Source: Pyrus communis
Lineage: Eukaryota; Streptophyta; Magnoliopsida; Rosales; Rosaceae
Direction of reading: 5' to 3'
DNA length: 64,000 bases
NCBI RefSeq assembly: GCF_963583255.1
Contig: NC_084806.1
Location: 20,936,317-21,000,316 of the forward strand
Part shown: positions 33,713 through 42,651 of the stretch, in pieces
How the letters are laid out: the number at the start of each line of letters is the position of its first letter
Numbering within the stretch: the stretch's first letter is position 1
Made by a program: the position numbers and the translations under genes
The notes under the pieces: generated by a model
The model's database searches: none
What the model saw: the letters and a program-made list of their open reading frames with translations, nothing else
Told to the model about the DNA's origin: nothing

Positions 33713-34369
33713 TCACAGAGGTTGTTTGCGTGAAGCCCCACTACGAGGCGTCGGAGCGGAAGGCATAGAGGCGGAAGGCATAGAAGCGGGAGGCATCGGA
33801 GCGGGAGGCATCGGAGCTAGAGCATTCCAGGCCTCAATACTTGGCCAAGCGCTGGATGACCCAGGAAAAAGGTGCCTCTGGAGATAAGCAGCAAGCTTTT
33901 GACGGTCACTTTGAATCCGACCTTCAGATTCTTGTAGCTCATCAAGCTTCCTCTTCATGCCCGCCGAATAGTTATTTGCAAGCACATGCAAACTTCTATT
34001 CTCGTACTTAAGCTGTTTGATCTCCTGCTTAAGACTTTCCACCTCTGCCATCAACGATTCCACTTGGCGGGACCGAGCAAGCAGGCGTTGGCCCATGTTG
34101 GACACAGAGCTCGCACACTGAACACTGAGAGCGAGGGACTCTTGAACGGCCAACTCATCGGACCGTCCGGACAGCAGCCTACTATCTTTTGGAGTGAGGA
34201 GGTTCCTAGCTACTATTGTAGTTGTTGTGGCGTCCTGCATCACAGAGTCTTCACCTGAAAGAGGACCGTTAGAAGATAAGAAAGAAGGGTGCCATACGTT
34301 ACCTTGACGCGGCGCGGCCGTATCACTGCTGAGGCTCAATTCTAAGCTAAGGTTCGATGGGTTTGCCAT
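33713..34369 (-). CDS. Antisense coiled-coil protein with LxLxL motif
   Basis: A 218-aa ORF, antisense to element C. I do not recognise a named family, although I recall similar hypothetical proteins in other dicots. The N-terminus (MANPSNLSLELSLSS) holds an LxLxLxL run at 7-13, the pattern of an EAR repressor motif. Residues ~93-168 form a strong heptad-type coiled coil (RQVESLMAEVESLKQEIKQL onward). The C-terminus has five Pro/Met pentapeptide repeats (APMPP, APMPP, ASMPS, ASMPS, APTPR; ~185-209) and ends basic. There is no DNA-binding, RT or gag signature. The start is the first ATG of the frame. It could be an extra ORF (aORF) like the antisense ORFs described in Tat-type elements, or a captured host fragment. 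Protein expression is unproven. Confidence 0.6.
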   Translation of the reverse strand: MANPSNLSLELSLSSDTAAPRQGNVWHPSFLSSNGPLSGEDSVMQDATTTTIVARNLLTPKDSRLLSGRSDELAVQESLALSVQCASSVSNMGQRLLARSRQVESLMAEVESLKQEIKQLKYENRSLHVLANNYSAGMKRKLDELQESEGRIQSDRQKLAAYLQRHLFPGSSSAWPSIEAWNALAPMPPAPMPPASMPSASMPSAPTPRSGASRKQPL

Positions 34370-34484
34370 TTTTCAAAAGTGTTCAAAGAGAAGGGGTGGA
34401 TGGAGTTAATTCTCAAAGGGCCGGAGTCGATTTTCAAGAATGGGAAATCTTCAGAGTGTGTATGTGGGCGGTGATCGATAGCTC

Positions 34485-34900
34485 TATAAAAAGCCAAGGC
34501 GACGCGTCCACCGATTCAAAAAGCCGGAATTTCCGGCGTAATTTTGGCGACGCTTTCTCGGCTTTTCAGAAGACGTGTTCAACTTTGTCAAAAGATTTCT
34601 TCTTTTCAGAAAACACGTGGAGGCCATCATTGCAACTACACATCTTTAGCCGACAAGCGCAAAGTCCGGCAACACTTTCTCTGCTTTTCAGAAAACGCGT
34701 GCAGATTTGTCAAAAGGAGCCGCATCCACACTACTACGTGTCGTTCAGAAAGCAAAGGGGCGCCTGCTCAGAAATCGAAGGGGCGTCGTTCAGAAATCGA
34801 AGAGGTGCCTGCTATTTCAAAAAGCCGGATTTGCGGGATCAAAACGTCTGTCGACAAGGGTAAAAGAACAGTACCACCACTTGCTATTATCTCTATATAT
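34485..34900 (+). promoter_or_regulatory. Promoter-like region in the C module
   Basis: TATAAA at 34485-34490, a G-box CACGTG at 34614-34619, further ACGTG cores near 34572 and 34736, and TATATAT at 34894-34900. The TATA boxes read best on the plus strand, but TATATAT works in both directions and lies upstream of the antisense ORF. Direction and activity cannot be decided from sequence. Confidence 0.4.
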
Positions 34901-35668
34901 GTCGACCTTCATATTTATGGCAATGAAGACCTGAAGAAAATGCCCAACTCTTCCTCACCTCTGAGGGCGCACTCCCAGCAAAGCCTTTCGAAATACTCAA
35001 TTTTTTCTTCTTCCCCAAAGATGATACCAGATGCCTGGAGTACAGATGACCCAGGAGGAAACGGCACAACAAATACATGTGCTGATTCATTCACCGCTTC
35101 TTCAAAGGCAAAGGTATCTCATATCATCAAGGTCAAAAGCAAAAGTATCTCATATCATGCTTTTTCCCTGTCTTTTTCTTTGTCCTTGTTCTTACTTGCA
35201 TGGCAAAGTAAAAGAAGCAATCAGCCGGCACTTGGAGTCAGTCTTCCGATCTGGAGCCGACTGCCTGGAATCTATTCCTGATTGCTTACCTAGCGTTGCT
35301 CTCGAGTAGTCATCTTCAACGGTTGATACACTTCCAGAGAAGGGACCACTTCTGCAAAGATTGAACAAAGAAACAGAGATAAAAGGAGGAAGCTCAGACC
35401 TTCGGGGGAGACCAAAAGAAATCCTGCTGCTCAGTTCAAAGGTAGCACAAAGGAAAATCAACGATGGGAGGAAACCAGTTCAAGATTAAGCCTGTGGAAT
35501 CATAAAGATCAAAGCCTCAATGCAATCACCACGGAGAAGAGGGAATTTACACTCCATAACCAGATTTGCGTCCCTAAACTCTTCTCTTTGTTAATTACAT
35601 TCTGCCATGTTTAGTATGTTTAGTTGCTTTGTGTGTGTTTACTTATGTTTTGTGTGAATCTATGCTTA

Positions 35669-35706
35669 AAACATTGAGGACAATGTTTGATTTAAGTGTG
35701 GGGGGG
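35669..35706 (+). promoter_or_regulatory. Central polypurine tract with hairpin (C)
   Basis: AAACATTG-AGGA-CAATGTTT (35669-35688) precedes GATTTAAGTGT and seven G (35700-35706). The next base, 35707, is exactly the terminal base of the inverted copy at the right end of C (40483). Confidence 0.8.
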
Positions 35707-37403
35707 TAACTAAGTATATTTAATGCAAATTCGTTGGATTTTATCACCCATTACTTCAAATGTTGTTCCTTGCTGTTTTAAGGTGTTTTTAAGTTGTTTT
35801 AGAGTGTTTTTAGTGTGTTTTGTTTTATAACTCCGAAAATCACATAAAAATTTGAAAAACATGTTTTAAAAAAGCCTAAAAAGAGTGTTTTGAGTCATTT
35901 TTGTGTGTTTGTGTCTTAGGGTACCTTCCAACAAAATGATAAGGATTTGGTTTGTAATTGCATGACTGTTAAAAAGAGTTATGAACATAGAGAAAAGTTT
36001 GATTTACTCTTGGTATATGCTTGGTTATGGTTATAATGTATGACTTCACATGCAATCATAAAAGAAAAATTCGTTTTTGTAACATGCTTGAAGGAAGGAA
36101 CTCAAACAAACGCTACAACCCTGTGAGACTCGAGCCATTACCTTCTTTGGAGAGTTATTTTATGTGATTCTTTGTTTTCTAAAGTTGTTGCATGATCTCA
36201 TTATTCCTTGCTTGGTTGCTACTTAGAATGCAATTGTATCATGATAGAACTAAATGCTAGAACTTATATCCGTTTCATTCAAAGCATGACATTGATTTGC
36301 ATAACATATATCAAGATGAAGTTGTGTAGTTGCCACCATAGCCAAATAGCCTTACTTCCCATATTTCGTATTTGTTGTAAGTTTTAACCCCTTTGAGCCT
36401 TGTTTAGCCTATGTTCTTTGTTAACCCATGTTATCCTTACCTAGCCTAGAATAGGACCATCCATGCCTTTGTTCTTAAAGCATAGTGAACATGACTTAGA
36501 ATGAATTCCTTTTGATTATTCTTGTGCAGAAAAACACGTGTGGGGGAAGGGATTTATGTGTGGGAATTTGTGCCAAAAAAAAAAGAAAAAGAAGAAGAAA
36601 AGAAAAAAAAAAAAAAAAAAAGGAGTGAAAATAAGTAAGAATGAACTCACGAGCATTGATGGTTGAAGAAAGGGTCCAAAAAGTTGAATATGGCCCTAAG
36701 TTTTGTGTGACTTTCCCTTGGGTGTTCAAAGTTGACTTCTGCGTTCTTAAGGGAATTCTAAGTGCCTAATTCAATACTTTGCTCACTATTGCTTTAAGAA
36801 TGTTTGTTTATCCTTCACCTTTCATTATTAGCCAATACCCTAGCCCCGTTACAACCCTTTAACTTCTATCTTGATCGTTATGTGTTCAATAATGTGGAGT
36901 TTGGAATTGATATGAGCTTATGGTGTCACTGGTTCTCGAATCTAAGTAGTAGCATTCCATTCATGAGATCATATCTAAACATGCTTATTAACTCCAGAAA
37001 TTGCTTCCTTTGAAATACATATATGTGAGTGTTCGTTTTTATGTTTACATCAATCTTCTCACATATAACTAGTTTAGGGTGTGTAGTCAGAAAATCTGAG
37101 TGAAAACTGAGTGCATATCTTGTAAGGAATTGAGCAAATTCTCTAAGGCATGTTACTACATTCGAAATGTGTTTTAAATGCTTAATTGTGAACTAGTATG
37201 TGGTGACTATGATTAAGAATGTACTTAAGTGTAAAGATGGCTAAAATCTGTGAGAATAATGATTTTTAACTTGTCATGTGCATTGGAAGTCCCTAATACG
37301 ATTGTTGGAAGGTGTAGGTTGTGTTTTGTTCGTTTCGTTTTGTTTTTGGTTTCTTTTGTTTTGTTTTGCTCGAGGACTAGCAAAAGCTAAGTGTGGGGGA
37401 GTT
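35707..37403 (+). other. 3' non-coding region of C with terminal PPT
   Basis: 1.7 kb without coding signal, homologous to the 3' regions of I and (antisense) A, H and G. It includes a long A-rich run (36577-36620) and ends in the terminal polypurine tract GTGTGGGGGAGTT (37391-37403). Bases 35707-36790 are the source of the inverted copy at the right end. Confidence 0.88.
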
Positions 37404-39400
37404 TGATAGGAGCATATTCATGCGACTTAAATGGCTTGTTCTCGTGCATTTACGTTATGTTTCTTTAGTTATTTTAGTCCTTTATGCTTCTTTTGTGTGT
37501 TTTTAGGTTCTAAGGGCAAAGTATGCAAAAGGATGCCTTTTGGAGCCTTTTGGAGCAAATTAGAGATTGGAATGGATATCATATGCTTGGAGCCAAGAGG
37601 ATGGACGAAATCGAAGACTTGAAGTAGGAAAGTTAAATCCTAAAAGACCTCATGTTTGAGCATCATTGAAGACTCCTACGCATTTTAGAACACAAAAACA
37701 ACATTCCTTGCAACCTTAGGACATTGTCGTGTGTTTCCTTGTGTCTCCCTTCCTTGCCATGAAAGGAAGGGCTTTGTTCCCTATTTTAAACACTTAAACA
37801 CTTCCACATATCATTCATCACTTATCATAATCATTCATTTATCACATAACATATCATTCATTTATCACTTATCATATCATTCATTTATCACTTAACATAT
37901 CATTCATTTATCACTTATCATATCATTCACTTATCACTTAACATATCATACACTTATCACTTATCATACTCATAATCATCTACACATTTCAACCATTTAA
38001 ACACATGCATTTCAACTCACATGCACACCCACCTCTTTCCACCTAATCCACATGCACATTCATCCACCTTTCTCCCAAAACCACAACACCTAGCCGTGCA
38101 AAACACTATCATTTCATACACATTCATTTTCAGCAATCACTTCAAAGCAACAACACCACTCATTGCACATGCATTCCATCCTTTAATTCACCCACATGCC
38201 CCTTTAAATCATTCAATCACACCATCACACATTCATTCTCCAACATTGCACATGCACTTTGCCTTTCATCAATGCAGCCACACATTCACCCACATGCAAT
38301 TTTAATCATCCACCAACACAAAACAGCCCATCAATGCCGTGGCTTTCATATCCCATTTCCAGCTTTCCCCCTTGCAATTGCACATGCATTCCCACTTCAA
38401 TCATTCACCCTAGTTGTCAATCACATACTTTCCCATTGTATAATTCATCCACATGCATCTTTAATCATTCACTCACAAGCTTTAACCAACAAAGAAATCA
38501 GCCACAACACACAAACACACCCATGCCGTATCCACCCTTGCATTTCCAGCATTCCCATTTGCATTTTCAGATTTCCACCAACCAATCTAGTTGTCATTAC
38601 ACATGCATTCCCTTCTTTAATCATTCCTAGCTGCCATTCACATGTTCTCCCATCCTTTCTCTCCCTATAAAACCATGCATTGCATTCATACAATTCATTC
38701 ATTCACACTTCCATTTCAGAAATTCATCCATTGTACATACCACAAACACTTCCCCCATTGCCGTGAGTTTCTCCCTTATAATCCAAACACCACTCCTCAT
38801 CCATTTCCATCACTCCCCAAACCATTCACACCATCAAACTATCCTTAGACCTTGTGCTACAATAAAGAGGAAGAGAAGAGGGCCTAAACGTTCATACAAT
38901 TCAAGTTTGAGTTGTTGGAATGTTTAGGTGTTTCTTTGATTTCAATGTTTAAATTCAATTCTCTTTGTTTTGTATGTTTGAGGAATGGAAGAAAAGAGTG
39001 CTTAAACGTTCATACAATTCAAGTTTGAGTTGTTGGAATGTTTAGGTGTTTCTTTGATTTCAATGTTATGAAGAACTAAAACCCCCTTTAGCTAGGGGGT
39101 GATTCGAAACTATGTTTATGTTTGCATTATGAATTGATTAACTTTCGTTGGAATTTCATAAGTTGTTGATTCAATTTGTTTAACCGTTTGATTGATAACT
39201 TATTTATGTATGTTTATTAAGAATGCGCGCTTAATTTTCATGCATGAATATGACGCTAGAATATAAGTGAGTTTCACCTAATCGTTATGAACTTATATTC
39301 ACAAGTAGTGGAGGTTGCTTATAAACAATCGCGTTAAATGAATTCTTGGCACGAGTTTCATGCTCATCATAGTAACGAATGCCTCGTCAACACTTATAGT
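37404..39400 (+). repeat. 3' LTR of C, truncated
   Basis: First 1997 bp of the LTR; it stops at CACTTATAGT. Then nine bases (AACGAATAG-like) repeat a stretch from ~30 bp upstream (39371-39380) before the inverted copy begins, a signature of polymerase template switching. Confidence 0.92.
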
Positions 39401-39404
39401 AACG

Positions 39405-40483
39405 AATAGTGAGCAAAGTATTGAATTAGGCACTTAGAATTCCCTTAAGAACGCAGAAGTCAACTTTGAACACCCAAGGGAAAGTCACACAAAACTTAGG
39501 GCCATATTCAACTTTTTGGACCCTTTCTTCAACCATCAATGCTCGTGAGTTCATTCTTACTTATTTTCACTCCTTTTTTTTTTTCTTTTCTTCTTCTTTT
39601 TCATTTTTTTTTTTGGCACAAATTCCCACACATAAATCCCTTCCCCCACACGTGTTTTTCTGCACAAGAATAATCAAAAGGAATTCATTCTAAGTCATGT
39701 TCACTATGCTTTAAGAACAAAGGCATGGATGGTCCTATTCTAGGCTAGGTAAGGATAACATGGGTTAACAAAGAACATAGGCTAAACAAGGCTCAAAGGG
39801 GTTAAAACTTACAACAAATACGAAATATGGGAAGTAAGGCTATTTGGCTATGGTGGCAACTACACAACTTCATCTTGATATATGTTATGCAAATCAATGT
39901 CATGCTTTGAATGAAACGGATATAAGTTCTAGCATTTAGTTCTATCATGATACAATTGCATTCTAAGTAGCAACCAAGCAAGGAATAATGAGATCATGCA
40001 ACAACTTTAGAAAACAAAGAATCACATAAAATAACTCTCCAAAGAAGGTAATGGCTCGAGTCTCACAGGGTTGTAGCGTTTGTTTGAGTTCCTTCCTTCA
40101 AGCATGTTACAAAAACGAATTTTTCTTTTATGATTGCATGTGAAGTCATACATTATAACCATAACCAAGCATATACCAAGAGTAAATCAAACTTTTCTCT
40201 ATGTTCATAACTCTTTTTAACAGTCATGCAATTACAAACCAAATCCTTATCATTTTGTTGGAAGGTACCCTAAGACACAAACACACAAAAATGACTCAAA
40301 ACACTCTTTTTAGGCTTTTTTAAAACATGTTTTTCAAATTTTTATGTGATTTTCGGAGTTATAAAACAAAACACACTAAAAACACTCTAAAACAACTTGA
40401 AAACACCTTAAAACAGAAAGGAACAACATTTGAAGTAATGGGTGATAAAATCCAACGAATTTGCATTAAATATACTTAGTTAA
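39405..40483 (-). repeat. Inverted copy of C 3' region at its right end
   Basis: The reverse complement of 35707-36790 (1079 versus 1084 bp; small differences in the A/T run). It ends ...TATACTTAGTTA, i.e. the complement of TAACTAAGTATA, which begins directly after the central G-tract. It is followed by the target duplication and then H LTR. Confidence 0.92.
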
Positions 40484-40715
40484 TGGCAAGGTTATGTAAT
40501 TGGGCTAGGGCCATTGTTTTGTGTCCTAAAGTGCCTCAATTTCGTCCAACACCTTGGCTCCAAACATAAGCTATCCATTCCAAGCCCAATTTTGCTCCAA
40601 AATGCTCCAAAATGCACCTTTTTGCATGAGAACAAAAAGGACTAAAATAACTAAAGAAACACAACGAAAATGCATGAGAACAAGCCAATTAAGTCGCATA
40701 AATATGCTCCTATCA
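40484..40715 (-). repeat. 3' LTR of H, segment 2
   Basis: Resumes the H LTR after C and ends CTCCTATCA. Near 40624 about 40 bp present in the 5' LTR (50183 onward) are replaced by a short filler, ATGAGAACA, which matches sequence ~50 bp downstream. Confidence 0.88.
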
Positions 40716-42651
40716 AATTCCCCCACACTTAGCTTTTGCTAGTCCTCGAGCAAAGCAAAACGAAAGAAACTAAAAACAAACCAAAACACATTCTAAACCT
40801 TCCACCATGTATCTCAGGGATTTCAAACGAACATGACACAATATAGAACATCATTCCCACGACATTTAGCTTACTTTACACTTTCAACAAACACTTAATC
40901 ATAGTTACCACTTATTATTTCACATCTAATCAATTAAAACAACATTTTGAATGTAGTAACATGCTTTAGAGAATTCCCTCAATTCCTTACTAGAATGCAC
41001 TCAATTTTCACACAGATTTTCTAACTCCACACCCTACACTAGGTATATGTGAGGAGATTGATGAAAATATGAATTCTAACACTCACATATGTTATATCAA
41101 AGAAAGCATTTTCTGGATTTATGACAATGACATGAATATGATCTCATGAATGGAATGCTACTACTTAGAATGAGAACCAGTGATTCCATATGCTCATACC
41201 AAATTCAAACTCCACAAATTGAACACATAACATCAAGATAGAAGTTGAGGGTTGTAACGGGGCTAAGGGTAATGGTTTAACAAAGAAAGGTAAAGTAAAA
41301 CAAAGGTTCTTAAAGTAATAGGAAGCGAAGTAATGAAATTGACACTTAAACTCACTTTTAATGGCAGAAATCAACTTTTAAACACAAGGGAAGATTCATG
41401 CAACAACTAGGGTCAAATTCACTCTTTTGGACCCTTCCTTCAATAACCAATACTTGTGAGATCATTCTCACTTATTTTTCAACTCTTTTTCTTTCTTGAT
41501 TTTTTTTTTTTTTTATTTTTTTATTTTTTTTTTTTATGTTTCCACGAATTTTTTTTTTCTTTATTTCATTCTTTGGCCGTGCCCTATTATCTTCCCCCAC
41601 ACTTATTTTCTGCAATATATTCATCAAAAGTAGTTCATTCTAAGTCATGCTTCACTATCCTTTAAGAACAAGGGTATGGAAAGTCCTAATCTAGGCTAGG
41701 TGAGGATAATGTGGTTAACAAAGAAAATAAGCTTGAAAAGGGATGGGCTTTTTGGCTTTGGCTTGACTAACACCTTCATCTTATTGTATGTTATGCAATC
41801 AATATCATTGCTTTGAATGAATTGGGCATGAGTTCTAGTATTTGGAACTACAATGAAATGCATTCCAAGTAGCAACCAAGCAAAAAATGATGAGATCATG
41901 CAACGACTTTAGAAAACAAGAAATCACAGATTTATACTCTCCAAAGAACGTTATAGGCTCAAGTCTCACAAGGATGTAGCTTTAGTTTAAGTTCCTTCGT
42001 TCAAGCATGTTACAAAAACAGATTTTCTCTTTGTAATATGTGAATTCATAAGCTATAACCATAACCAAGCATAAACCAAAGCATAAATCAACTTCCAGCA
42101 ATGTTTACAACATTCTTTAATAGTCATGTAATTTAAAACCAAATCCTCATCATTGTGTTGGAAGGTGACCTAAGACCCAAACAAACACACAAAAACAATT
42201 TTAAAACAACTCTTTTTGGGGTTTTTCAAAACTCTTTTGCAATTTTTTTTTTTTTTTGTAAATTTTCGGATTTTCTGATCCAAACACATAAAAACACTTC
42301 AAAACACACTAAAAACACTTAAAAACAGTGAAAAAGAACATTATAAGTGATAGGTGATAAAATCCCACGAAAATCATGTAAAATCATGCAAAAACACTTG
42401 TTTACCCCCCCACACTTAAATCAAACATTGTCCTCAATGTTTCAAGCATAGACTCACACAATTAACAAACAAACAAACAAAACAACAACTAAACAACCTA
42501 ACATGGCAGAAACGAAATAGCAACAAAGAGAAGAGTTTAGGAATGCAAATTTGGACTTGGAGTGCTTTCTAGGTCTTCCTTTGTTGAATGCATGGGTTGC
42601 CTCCCAAGTAGCGCTTGCTTTTAACGTCGTACAGCCGGACGAAGAACCCAA
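40716..42651 (-). other. 3' non-coding region of H
   Basis: Terminal polypurine tract at 40716-40729, T-rich run at 41498-41565, hairpin plus G-tract at 42405-42442 and the post-pol block at 42596-42645. No ORF with recognisable features. Confidence 0.85.
42405..42442 (-). promoter_or_regulatory. Central polypurine tract with hairpin (H)
   Basis: Same layout as in A: 8-bp-stem hairpin (42442-42423 on the minus strand) and seven G (42411-42405). Confidence 0.7.

Larger units (their letters stand above)
33606..35558 (+). other. Foreign ~1.95-kb module in element C
   Basis: In A, H, I and G only ~60 bp separate the post-pol block from the sequence GATTTGCG(T/C)TCC. In C nearly 2 kb lies there. 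It begins with an A/T-rich run (33636-33690) and is otherwise richer in G+C than the rest of C, unlike Athila sequence. It contains the antisense ORF 33713-34369, promoter-like motifs at 34485-34900, a short direct repeat GTATCTCATATCAT (35115 and 35146), and several overlapping plus-strand open frames without recognisable domains. I see no terminal repeats or target duplication at its edges, so how it was acquired is unclear. Confidence 0.8.
30769..40483 (+). mobile_element. Non-autonomous element C with fold-back right end
   Basis: Plus-strand element inserted in the 3' LTR of H. Layout: 5' LTR (30769-33377), PBS, first 12 codons of gag, large deletion to just after pol, a ~1.95-kb foreign module with an antisense ORF, 3' region, PPT, a 3' LTR cut after 1997 bp, then an inverted copy of its own 3' region (39405-40483). 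Flanks are ATGGA (30764-30768) and ATGGC (40484-40488), a 5-bp duplication with one mismatch; the undisturbed site ATGGC is visible at 50048-50052. Confidence 0.9.

Noticed and set aside
34544..35281. 245-aa plus-strand ORF in the C module
   Set aside because: It overlaps several other open plus-strand frames, contains TATA-like and G-box sequence, and has no recognisable domain or plausible coding pattern. It is kept only as part of the module.
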